Shown: one piece after another, positions 48,530 through 59,340 of the stretch
How the letters are laid out: each line of letters begins with the position of its first letter
Position numbering within the stretch: the stretch's first letter is position 1
Assembly: GCF_030052815.1 (NCBI RefSeq)
Contig: NC_079507.1
Span: 14,840,141 to 14,904,140 of the forward strand
Direction: 5' to 3'
Length of the DNA: 64,000 nucleotides
Source: Hevea brasiliensis
Lineage: Eukaryota; Streptophyta; Magnoliopsida; Malpighiales; Euphorbiaceae
Notes under the pieces: model-generated
The model's database searches: none
Seen by the model: the letters and a program-made list of their open reading frames with translations, nothing else
Told to the model about the DNA's origin: nothing
Made by a program: the position numbers and the translations under genes

Positions 48530-51500
48530 TGTAACATCCTCACTTTAGCTAATCCTACGTTCTACTATTCCGGTGACCAATGTCAGTCCGGGCAACTAGA
48601 ATATTTGAAATCATAATTAGACTAAAGTGAGGAGTTATAAACAAACCAAATAATGATAAGAAAAATTAAGGAAAATTTTTAGAAATGAAAAGCACTAAGG
48701 TTAAATGAGCCATAGTCCCAGTGATGAGTGACCCTAACAGGAAGTGACAGTGAAGGCCGTTAGTAACCCTAGACCCGAGAAAAACTCCATGAAATAATTT
48801 TTGGGATTTCAGGGAAGGATTATTGAGGTTTCAATGACAATAAAATGCTAAGAAAACACGAGAAAATTTTAATCAATCGGTACACACAATTTTATCTCGT
48901 TAAGCCAAACGGAGGGCATTTCGGTCATTTCGTCTTCAGAGATGATTTTTGACCAACTTGTCCAATTAAGTAAATAAATTATATGACATAAAATATGAAT
49001 TAATATTGATGAAAAATTATTTATAAGTGAGTAAAAATGAAAGAAAAAGAAAAATGAATAAAATGCCTAATTATGACATCATAATGATGTCATTTAAAAC
49101 CCTCCCACCAATCACCATTTAGCAAGTCTTCTTAAAACAAATAAAAGAGATAAGAATTAAGAAAAAAAATATCAAAATTGTCTTTCTTCTTCAACTGGCC
49201 AAACCAGCTCCATGGTGTTCCACCATTGCCATCTCAACAAAGCTTCAATTCCCACCTTAAATCACCATAAAACCCTACCTTGTCTTCACTAAATTTGATC
49301 TTTATACCTTTTGTAAACTTGAGGCAGCAAAAAGGAAAGGAAACAAAGAGGTTTTGCAAGTGTGAGAAACTCTTCAACTAAGGTTAGTGTCTAATTTATT
49401 CTCTCTCTCACTCAATTCATGTTTAAGGACATGATATAAGTTGAAATTGTAAGTTTAATGCATGAATTGAACTTTGAGAACTTGGAGACTTGAGCAAAAA
49501 TTACAGTTTGCTCATGTAATGGTATATGAACATTGTAATGGTCAATTAGTGACCATTTGGCTATATTTGATGAGGAATTAAAGTGATTTATGACAATGGA
49601 ATTGAGGTTAGGTATGCTACCCTAGGTGACCTGTAGGGCTGGGTGTGAGTCCAGCAAGTTAGGGTAGCTGTAACTTAAAAGGTGTAGATTCAATTGGTGC
49701 AAAGATAATTAGGCATGAAAATAGACCCATAATGGCACAACTTTGGTGAAGAAACCCTGCCCATAAAACCAACCCAAGTTGACCTAAAAACCAACCCAAG
49801 TTGACCTAAAAACTACCCTAATCTGGGTGACCAACATGTTATCCCTGGAAAATGACCAAACAAACAGTGTTTGTTTAAATGGTCATAACTCAGTGTAGAA
49901 AAGTCCAATTGACATGAAATTTACATCAATGAAAAGCTTAGACAATTTAGAACAACTTTCATGAAGAATACCAAATCAAATTCTGACCATAACCCATCTA
50001 AATTGCTAACCAAAGTCAGGGTATCAAAACTGCTAGAACCATTTCTACCCAGAAATTTTGGGTAGATGCCAATCTGGCCAGTCCTAAAGAAAGTAGCATA
50101 ACTTGAGCTAGAAAACTCCAAATGGAGTGATTCAAAAATGGAATTAAAGAATACACATAAAGAAACAACTTTGCTTGAGAATATTCAGCAAAATTCTCAT
50201 TGTAGAATTGCCAAATGGAACAGTGAACTCTAGCACCCAAAATTGAAAATTTTGATTTATTTTCTATTGGTTTTAAGTATTGATTGGTAACCAATGCCAA
50301 CACTTTTGTGAACCAAAATGTGGTATCTTGGTGAACTTAGGTTCAACAAATCTATTATAAATTAAAAAGTCAATCTTTGAGTGAAAATAGTCAAGTGAAT
50401 AGTGACCTCTACATTACAAAAATAAATATTAAATCATTAATTGTGTAAAATGTCCTAGTATGCCTAGAATGATTGGTTTGGATAGGTTGGCATGCCAATA
50501 AGGTTCTATTAGCAGTACTGTATATGGCTTTATGCCATTCTGTGTTTTATGGCCTTACGTGCCATTCTGTGATATAATAGCCTTTGGCTATTTTGATTGA
50601 GATTACTACACTGGGTTTCATGCCTCATAATTATTACAGCTTATTATCTTTTTTGTTGCGCACCGAGAGACACAATATGACCGATGATGTGACGGCCCGA
50701 GGTACTTGGTACCCAGAGCCAGTTTACCCGTTTATCTAGTCCACTCGACTAGTATAGGTTACTTGGGCAATCAAAATAAATCTTACCAAATTTTAATTAA
50801 ATAATTAACATAAAAAGTATCAAATTACTGTAAATAATTGCTAGAAACTCAGTCTGCATAAAATGTCAGCATACACTTTGCATGTTTATTTCTTTTTAGT
50901 TATTTTTGTTTTATTATTGGCATCACTAAGTAGTATTGCTTAGCGCGTTGCTTTGCCATGCGTAGGTATAGGAGATACAGAGCATGAGCCTAGTAGACCC
51001 CAGACTGGGTGAGAGTCAGATCTGCCAGTGTCCTATGTCACCTCTCATCTGCAGTGTATTTTGGTAGGGCACTAGGATTCTCTTTTGTATTTTTGTAAAT
51101 TGTATTTTGTATTTAGGTCTTTATGTTATCATGTAAATTATAAACTCTTGTATCGTTTTATATTATAAATTAATGAAAATTAAGTATTGCCTTCATAAAA
51201 GTGAGTTCAAATTGAATTATATATGATATGGATTGAATAAATGAAAATTGTTGAGAAATATTGAGATAATATTGATTATTTAGAGTTGAGAATGATTGGA
51301 AAAATATTTGGAAGTGTTTTCCACAGGTTCCGAAGAATTGTTTTCTCCATTTTTAATCGGCACTCTGCCGAATTTTCTGAAAAATCTTTGAAACCTCCAA
51401 TAAATTTAAAATTTCAATAAATGATGTAAATGATATCAATTTCATAAGTTTCACTTAGTGACCCATAAATAAATAAATTTTGAAATGATAAATATCAATG

Positions 51501-51577
51501 AGTTAAGATCTAGTGTTCCAGCACACTGTGTGGCATATCTTGCTCGACTACACTGTAGATGGGTAAGGGGTATCACA
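48530..51577 (+). mobile_element. Solo LTR G of the F family
   Basis: 3048 bp, beginning TGTAACATCCTCACTTTAGC and ending GGTATCACA. It matches the two F LTR pieces (52780-53994 and 60903-62312) with visible divergence. No internal sequence follows. Flanks are TTCAT and TTCGG, only three of five bases equal, so the duplication is imperfect. Donor-like AAG|GTTAGT lies at 49382/49383 and the CTAAG/CTTAG stem at 50926-50943. Confidence 0.85.
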
Positions 51578-51582
51578 TTCGG

Positions 51583-51600
51583 TCCCCGACAATGGCACCA
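51583..51600 (-). other. Decayed tRNA-Asp primer-binding site of Athila-like B
   Basis: The plus strand reads TCCCCGACAATGGCACCA. The plant tRNA-Asp end, as used by Athila elements, differs at three bases, all C-to-T or G-to-A, two of them at CpG. Confidence 0.82.
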
Positions 51601-51614
51601 AAATTCTTGGTAGC

Positions 51615-52779
51615 TGTTGAATCCACCAGAAATTAAATTATCTGAAATTACCAGTTATGAAATATTTTCTGCAGTAAGTGGTAAATCCAAGTTGAACTCT
51701 AAAGACTGAATTATTAAATTTCATGCACTTGTGTAATGGAAAAAGAAACAAAGGTTGGGGGATAATTCGCAGTCCAAAGAAGAAATCAGAAATCAGAAAT
51801 TAAGAACTAAATTTAAATATAAAACTCTCAAATTAAACAAACTTCAATCCAAGGTAATTCGCATTCCAATGCATTGATTCGATCATAGACAAAAGAAATA
51901 CAATTAAAACAATTAACTAATAGGCCTTTTTAGCAAATCATTCAATAGATCAAAAACAATGAAATTAGAAAACAATAGATATTTAAAAAGACAAGACATA
52001 AATTAAATTAAGAACCTAGTCTCACAAATCATGCAAAAGAACTTGAATCCCTTGAACTGAATTAAGAACTTAGCTACTCATATTTATGACTTACAGAAAA
52101 ATAAAGTAGAAAACTGAAGAAATCTAGAATGTCTATGGAGAACAAAGGTTTGAATGCCTATGTGTCGGCTGCTGCCTCTTCTATTTATAATAAATGGCCT
52201 AGGGTTAGGTTTTTAGAGTCCCTGAGGTGTTAGGAGTCTCTCTCTCTGTAAAAAACTGCAAATGGAGCAAAATCAGGAAACTGATTGTCGACGGATACAC
52301 GACCCGTGTATCACTACACGACCCAGGGCCGTGTAACTTACTGGAGCTGAATGGGTATGTCTTGCATTGGCACAGAAGGTTACACGGGTCTTTAGGATTT
52401 ACACGAATCAAGTTATATGGCCTGTGTACTTTGTTTCTTCCTTGGCTCTCTGGATTTCTTCTGGTAGAATGTTACACTGGTCAGTGGTTGTGCTTACACG
52501 ACCCGTGTACTTTGTATCTGCAATGCTTCTTAATCCTTTGACCTTTCTAAGCCTCCTTCCACACTTCTATGTTCTGGGGCTTCACCAAAACCCTGAAAAA
52601 TACAGTAAGAGTCAAATTACTGCAAATATTGAAAAATTCTCCATAACACAATTATTCAAACAACTCTCTAAACATATGCCTAATAGATAATTATACTTTA
52701 ATCAACTGAATTAGGCATAAAGATGCCCTAGAAACACTAAATGTGATGAAAGTAAAATTAATAAATTATGCACTTATCA
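51615..52779 (-). repeat. 5' LTR of Athila-like element B
   Basis: 1165 bp. On the minus strand it begins TGATAAGTGCATAATTT at 52779 and ends GGATTCAACA at 51615, then 14 bases to the primer site. Both ends and the tRNA-Asp site fit an Athila LTR. The partner 3' LTR is not in the window. Plus-strand frames here are not coding. Confidence 0.8.
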
Positions 52780-53994
52780 ACTAGTAAGGTGAATAGTAAC
52801 TACTAAATATCAAATACAACAAATTACACAATTAACTTTGTAACATGCCCTAGCATGCCTAGTACGATTGGTTTAGACAGGTTGGCATGCCAATAGGGTT
52901 CTGATAACAGTACTGCATATGGTTTTATACCATTATGTGATTTATGGCATTTTGTGCCATTTTGTAATATTATGTCCTATGGCCATTTTGCTATGCTTGA
53001 CACACTTGGCCTTGTGCCCAATGGTTATTATGGCTTATTAGTCGTTTTGTTGCACAACTGGAGACACTTTATGACCAATGGTGTGACGACCCAAGGTAAT
53101 TGGTACCCAGTGCCAGTTTACCCATTTATCCAGTCCGGTCAATTCGCATAGGTTACTCGAGTAACCAAAATAAGTCTTAATAAATTATTAACAAATAATG
53201 AACATAAAAAAGTACTAAATTAATAATAATATTAATAATTACTAAAAATTTTAGTCTGCACAAAATAGTAATATAATATCTGCATATTTATTTATTTAGT
53301 TTATTTTTGTTTTATATTGGCACCACTAAGTTGTATTGCTTAGCGCATCGCTTTTTGCCACACGTAGGTACTTGAGACATGAATAGAGAGCCCAGCAGAC
53401 CTCAGACTGTGTGAGAGTATAGATCTGCGTTGAGTCCTAAGTCACCTCTATTACAGTGCATCTTTGGTAGGACCATTAGGTTTCCTTTTGTATTTTGTAT
53501 TTTGTATTTTGTAATAGACATTAATTTTTGGTCTTGTAAACTATAAACTCATGTACTTAGAGATTAATGTAATTATTTGTAAATTTTGTAATAAATAAAA
53601 TTTAAGCATTTCTTATTGAATTTAAGCGTGAGTATGATATGAATAGAATAGAATGAAATTATGAAGTGAGTTTGAACTATTGAGTTTTGTTGAATTTGTG
53701 TTGATGGTTGTTGGAGTTAAGAATATGATGATTATATTGGAAGTGTTTTTAACAGGTTCTGAAGAACTGTTTTTCCAATTTATAGCCAACACTCTGTCGG
53801 ATTTTCTATAAAATTTACAAAAATTCAAATAAATCAAAATTTCAATAAATGACATAAATGCTATGAACTTCATTTAAAAGTCTTTTGATCAATAGATTGA
53901 GAATCTAAAATTGAAATAAGATAAGATAAGATGCTCCAGCACACTGTGTGATGTGCCTTGCTCAGCTATACTGTAGATGGGTGAAAGTATCACA
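52780..53994 (+). repeat. 5' LTR of F, downstream fragment
   Basis: It aligns with the last ~1.2 kb of G from about 50392 (AAGTGAATAGTGAC against AAGGTGAATAGTAAC) and ends AGTATCACA at 53994, next to a primer-like site. The upstream part must lie beyond the left end of B, outside the window. Confidence 0.85.
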
Positions 53995-53999
53995 TTTAG

Positions 54000-54015
54000 T
54001 GGTATTAAAACATGG
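54000..54015 (+). other. Decayed primer-binding site of F
   Basis: TGGTATTAAAACATGG. Against the intact site of B2 it has one C-to-T and two G-to-A changes. Confidence 0.78.
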
Positions 54016-54122
54016 TTTAGGCATTTCTAGGTCTAAATAGAGTGCATACCATTGCATTGCATTTGTAAGTGTTGAGATGACACTAATGCATATTTATTTG
54101 TTTTGGTTGTTTTGGTTAGGAT

Positions 54123-54934
54123 ATGGACTCAACCTCATAGAGGGCAGTTGATGAAGAGGTGGAGAGTCATGCTCCACCCATGGCAGAAGCTAGAGGCTTG
54201 GGGGAATCTGCTCCACCAGCACAAGAGGCACCTACGCAGCCTCAGCAGGCCATGTTTGAACAAATGGCCAGGGTTATGCCACCGCCACCACCCCCACAGC
54301 AGAAATCTCATCTGGAGAAGATAAAAAATTTTGGGACTATGGACTTTCTGGGAAAGAAAGAAGACGACCCCGTGGAAGCTGAAAACTGGCTAGATAGAAC
54401 AGAACAGGTACTAAGACAACTTCATTACACCCAAGAGCAGAATCTAGAGGGTGTTGTGTCCCTTCTTCAAAATGATACCTATCAGTGGTGGAACACAGTA
54501 TCCCAGGAGGTGCAATCAGACTGTATTACATGGGAGTTTTTCCTTATGGAGTTTAGGAAGAAGTATACTGGAAATATATATCTGGAGCATAGAAGGAGAG
54601 AATTTATCAGTCTAAGACAAAGACAGCTGTCAGTGACAGAGTATGAGAGAGAGTTTGGCAGACTGAGTCAATATGGAAGGTAGATAATCCCTATAAAGGC
54701 TGAGAGCTGCAAAAGGTTTGAAGAAGGGTTGAATAATAACATTAAGATTATGATAACAGATTTGGGGATTACAGACTTTGCAAAATTGGTTAAAGCTGTA
54801 TTAAAAGTGGAAAGGGTCAGAATTAATGAGCAGAGCAGAAGGGATAGACAGCAGAAGAGAGGTCCAGGTCAGACCAGTTCATCCTCTGCACCTAGTAAAA
54901 AGTTCAGAGGTCCTCTTACTCAGAGTACTAGTCA
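54123..54934 (+). pseudogene. F gag, first part
   Basis: ATG at 54123 is followed by a stop at codon 6 (TAG, 54138-54140). The frame then continues through a proline run (MPPPPPPQQK), FGTMDFLGKKEDDPVEAENW, LEGVVSLLQNDTYQWWNT and EYEREFGRLSQYG (54159-54683), then KLVKAVLKVERVRINEQ (54729-54950). The core is the usual capsid domain. Gag is cut by solo LTR E at 54935 and resumes at 57041. An acceptor-like GGTTAG|GAT lies directly before the ATG. Confidence 0.9.
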
Positions 54935-57035
54935 TGTTAGTAGTATGCCCTAGAGCATATCATTTAGTATGTATCTTGTACATATTTTTAATAATAAAAG
55001 GCATTTCCACTTTTCCGTTTACATAATATATTTATGTGTAATAGAAAAGGTCCATTGATATTTTGTTAGAAATATTATTCTTAAGTTGTTAAGAATATGA
55101 GTGACAATATTTCTAGCACAAAGTATCATAAATAGGTTCACATTCGAGGATACTTCATAATAAGGACATGACTTATCCAGAAAGATTGTATTCATGTTTG
55201 TTCCCAAGTTATTTATATGAGATATAAATAAGATGGAATGGTGAGTCTCATGCCATATAACAAATATGATAGGCACTTATAAATGATAAGTAGGTCGAAC
55301 CAGTGACACTTATGACAAGCACATGGAGTTTACTCTTGTCAATGTTTTGTCATAAATCATATCAGTGCATATAATCTTTAGACCTGAGATAGCACAGTTA
55401 TCTTGTATATAGGTAGTTTGAGTTTGATATCGCTTTCATACTTGTACTATGTATGGGTATATGGGCATATGTTGGCTCTGCTAGTTATATATGGAGTTAG
55501 GTGTTGATCAAGATGGAATCTGCCTCTAACTAAATAGAGATAAAATCCTATGTTCATTTAATTGTTCTTGATGTTTCAAGTTCCCGCCAGATAGATAGAT
55601 TTATTCATAAAAGAGTTTCTGATGAGAAAATCTTTTTAATCAAGAACTGGAATTAAAAGAGAACATAATATTCATAGCAAATGGAGTTTGACATAAACCA
55701 TGACTCCAACTTGAGTTGGGATTTTGTAACAGAGAGATTCTAGTGCATGGTAACATATGATTATAGGTTCATTTAAGGTAAATCTTATTACTAATTGGGT
55801 GGCCATGGCATGCTATGCTAGGTGTTAACCATGGTCTATGAGGTTCATAAAATGATTTAGAGAAATCATTTATGGTAAGAAAGAGTTCGATGATATTAAG
55901 AGTTGATATCATGTCTCATTGCCAATTAGTGATGAGCCTAGTAAGTCACACACATACACAAGTTATCACCTATTTAAATATGATTTAATTAATTAATTAA
56001 AGAGTTTAATTGATTAATTAAATAGATTTGGTTTGCAATTAAATTGCAAAGTCCCTAGCATGACTTGAAACCAAATCTAGATTATTGGATGTGTAGTATA
56101 AATTAAATTTATATTTAAAGTGTTTAAATATGAATTTAATTGATGAGAAATTAATTAATAGAGATTAATTAATTAATTTATATTTGATATAAATTAATTA
56201 GAAGAAGAAAATAATTATTTTGGGTTAAGAACTCAAAATTAAGACACAGGGGCATTTTGGTCATTTCACAATGTGACACGTGGCACCATGAGATGGTGAC
56301 ACATGGCATAACACATAAGCTTGCCAAATGTTTTTTAATCATGTAAGATGATTAAAATCAAGATTAAATATAGGTTTGACACTTGGCACAATGAGATTGG
56401 GTCACTTAAACCTAGAGCTAATCAAAAGGTGACATGTGGCTAGGGTTTAATGTGTTAACCTAGCTATTTAAGTGTGGTTATGAAAAGAAAACATAACCAG
56501 CAGCCTCTCCTCTCAATTGTCACGCCACTTTGAGCCTCTCCAGCTATTTCTCTTCATCTCTCATCAATTCAAAGAGATAGCCATCAATCTCTTGAATTAA
56601 GAACGCTAGAAATTGTTTCTAGTGTCCTGTTTACATCTCTAATCTCTTAAAAGGCAGAACTTGAATTTCTAATTAATAGAAAAGGCTTTAGAAGCTGTTC
56701 AAGGGCTGCCATAGGTGTTCTTGGTGTGGACAAGCTAGAAGGACAACATCTGGTGTCCTGAAGACGAATCTCAAAGGCGCAGACACGCTGCAGCACATCA
56801 AGAGGTTAGTGTAATCGTTCTTGATTTAATCTAGGGTTCTAAAATTAATCTGATTAATTTTAAAATCTTAAATGGCAAATACAGATCCAAAAACATATTA
56901 AAAGAGTTTTAATATGTTGTTTATCATTGAAATCAAATAGATAAAAATAAATCTTGCATGGTGCATGTGACCCTAGGTGAAAATTTTTTGAATTCAATGG
57001 TATAATCTTGTGTTTTTCATGCTTCCATTCCTTCA
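54935..57035 (+). mobile_element. Solo LTR E of the copia A/C family
   Basis: 2101 bp, TGTTAGTAGTATGCCC to CTTCCATTCCTTCA, with TSD AGTCA at 54930-54934 and 57036-57040. No internal sequence is left, so it arose by LTR-LTR recombination. It is in the opposite direction to copies A and C. Confidence 0.95.
56464..56471 (+). promoter_or_regulatory. Probable TATA box in solo LTR E
   Basis: CTATTTAA in the context TAGCTATTTAAGTGTGG, as in the other LTR copies. It points into the F gag-pol remnant. Confidence 0.42.
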
Positions 57036-57040
57036 AGTCA

Positions 57041-58040
57041 GCCACAAGGTCAGGGCCAGTCCCAAAGTTCCAGATCTCAGTTCACACTGAAGAGAGGCCA
57101 ATCCACACCATCAGTGGGCAGCTCTTCAGGGACGGTGTTTAGGGGACCAGCCCCAACAGCCTCTTCAGCGTGTCCATACTGCCATAAGTGGCATAAGGAT
57201 GAATGTTGGCGGATGACTGGGGGTTGCTTTCAGTGTGAGTCTACGGAGCATTAGATTAGAGATTGTCCAAGGAGGATTGCTATAGCCACTCTAGCACAAG
57301 TAGATAGGCCTACACCTGCAGCTCAAAAGGGTAGAAGGCCGGGTAAATCTGAGGCAGCTGGTACATCACAGAGGCCAACTTTAGAGTTAGCTGAGAGGCC
57401 AGAGGCTAGGACACCAGTAAGAGCATATTTCATGAGAGCTCAGGAGGAGCAGGATGCTCCAGATGTCATCAAGGGTATGTTCTCTCTCTATGACATACCT
57501 GTGCATTCATTGGTGGATCCATAATTCACACATTCATACATCTGCATCTAGTTACCCGTGAAAAAGGGAATTCAAGTAGAGGAAAGTGACCAAGACATTT
57601 TGATCACTAACCCACTAAGCCACAATGTGGTGGTAAATAGAGTGTGCAGGGGTTACCCGTTGAGGATTCAGGGGTATGAGTTCTTGACAGACATGATTGA
57701 ATTGCACTTCCAATAGTTTGACGTGATCTTGGGAATGGACTGGTTATCACGTCATCAGGCAATAGCGGATTGTAGATTAAAGAGGATTACATTGAAAACT
57801 CTTGAGAATGACAAGATAACAGTTGTGGGGGAAGGATAGATTTTCTATCTAATGTTATCTCAGCCACTGCTGCATGGAGACTAATCAAGAAGGGTTATGA
57901 AGCCTACCTGGCACATGCGGTTGATACCAGAAAGGATAGATCTAGTCTCTATGACATTCCCACTATGAGTGACTTCCCTGATGTATTTCCTGAAGAATTG
58001 CCTAGTTTGCCACCAAAAAGGGAAGTAGAATTTGCCATTA
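57041..58040 (+). pseudogene. F gag end and protease
   Basis: After E, the frame encodes Ser/Gln-rich gag, then two zinc knuckles (CPYCHKWHKDEC near 57170-57210 and CFQCESTEH...DC near 57225-57270, the second with a stop just after the His). The protease region (about 57430-57800) keeps SYIC, LSHNVVVNRVCRGYPL and FDVILGMDWLSRHQA-like phrases. Its active site reads DP*FTHS, with a stop after the Asp-Pro pair. Confidence 0.85.
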
Positions 58041-59340
58041 AGGTACTGCCGGGTACAGTGCCGATCTCAATTGCTCCTTATAGGATGGCACCACTAAATT
58101 GAAGGAGCTAAAAATCCAGTTGCATGAGTTACTGGATAAGGGGTTTATATGCAATAGTGTGTCACTGTGGGGAGCAATAGTGCTATTTGTAAAGAAGAAG
58201 GACGGGACATTAAGGCTATGCATTGATTATCGACAGTTAAATAAAGTGTTTGTGAAGAACAAGTACCCGTTCCCCAGAATTGATGATCTGTTTGATCAAT
58301 TGAAGAGAGCAGGCATATTTTCTAAGATTGATCTCAGATCAGGGTATCATCAGTTGAGGGTAAATGATGCAGATGTACCTAAGACTGCATTCAGGACCTG
58401 GTATGAGCACTATGAATTTCTGGTGATATCGTTTGATTTGACAAATGCACTAGCAGCTTTCATGGACCTTATGAATCGTATCTTCCATCCATACTTAGAT
58501 CGATTTGTAGTGGTCTTCATTAATGATATACTGGTGTATTCGAAGAACAGAGAAGAACATGATGAGCATTTGAGGATTATTCTGCAAACTCTGAGAGAGA
58601 AGAAGTTGTATGCTAAGTTGTCCAAGTGTGACTTCTGGTTGAGTGAGATCTCCTTTCTTGGACACATAGTGATAAGCTGATGGGATTAAAGTGGATCCCA
58701 AGAAGATTGAAGCAGTAATTGAATGGAAGCCTCCCAGAAATGCAAGTGAGGTTAGAAGCTTCTTGGGGCTAGCTAGTTATAATAGAAGGTTTGTGAAGGG
58801 GTTTTCTTTAATAGCTGCTCCACTGACCAAGTTGCTACACAAGAATGTAAAATTCAACTGGAATGATAAGTGTCAAGCTAGTTTTGAGAGATTGAAGTCA
58901 TTATTGACAAAGGCACTAGTGTTAATGCAGCCAATGTCTGGGAAGGACTTTGTGATTTACAGTAATGCTCCCCATAATGGGTTAGAGTGTGTTCTGATGT
59001 AAGAAGGGAAAGTGGTCGCCTATGCTTCCAGATAGCTAAGGCCACATGAAAAGAATTACCCCACCCATGATCTAGAGTTAGCAGCGATCATATTTGCAAT
59101 GCACTACTTGAATGGTGAAAAGTGCTACATCTACACAAACCACAAAAGTCTGAAATATTTGCCAACCCAGAAGGAGCTCAACCTTAGACAGAGGCGATGG
59201 ATTGAGTTCCTGAAGGATTATGACTGTGTGATAGATTACCATCCTGGGGAGGTAAATTTAGTTGCTGATCCCTTGAGCAGAAAGTCCATTGTACCATTGA
59301 GATCCTTGAATTCCCGTCTGTCCTTGACTCATGATGGAGC
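58041..59340 (+). pseudogene. F reverse transcriptase and RNase H
   Basis: RT motifs [61 protein letters not shown], then [12 protein letters not shown] (58099-58680) and [21 protein letters not shown] (58691-59002). The box F-I-D-D is F-I-N-D (58516-58527). RNase H reads [17 protein letters not shown] where relatives have [10 protein letters not shown], and YTNHKSLKYL where relatives have [10 protein letters not shown] (59099-59160). These Asp-to-Asn changes all fit G-to-A. Stops or shifts lie at 58678, 59000 and 59030. Confidence 0.92.

Larger units (their letters stand above)
8342..52779 (-). mobile_element. Athila-like Ty3/gypsy element B, split by several insertions
   Basis: Minus-strand pieces: 3' noncoding region (8342-8899), pol (8900-12560), gag (12561-13994 and 26151-26415), leader (26416-26614 and 48381-48529), tRNA-Asp primer-binding site (51583-51600) and 5' LTR (51615-52779). 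The rest of its 3' end and 3' LTR lie left of the window beyond copia A. Insertions are B2, copia C (with D inside it), solo LTR G and copia A. The flanking sequence on the right belongs to the 5' LTR of F, so B is inserted in F. The expected TSD is ACTAG (52780-52784). Athila identity rests on the gag/pol motifs and the tRNA-Asp primer site. Confidence 0.88.

Noticed and set aside
52227..52690. Overlapping plus-strand frames of about 105 codons in the Athila LTR
   Set aside because: They lie inside an LTR, show no recognisable domain, and overlap each other in different frames.
48530..53994. G and the F fragment as the two LTRs of one element with Athila sequence as its interior
   Set aside because: The DNA between them is a complete Athila primer site and LTR on the opposite strand, with no internal F-family sequence, so nested insertion explains it better.
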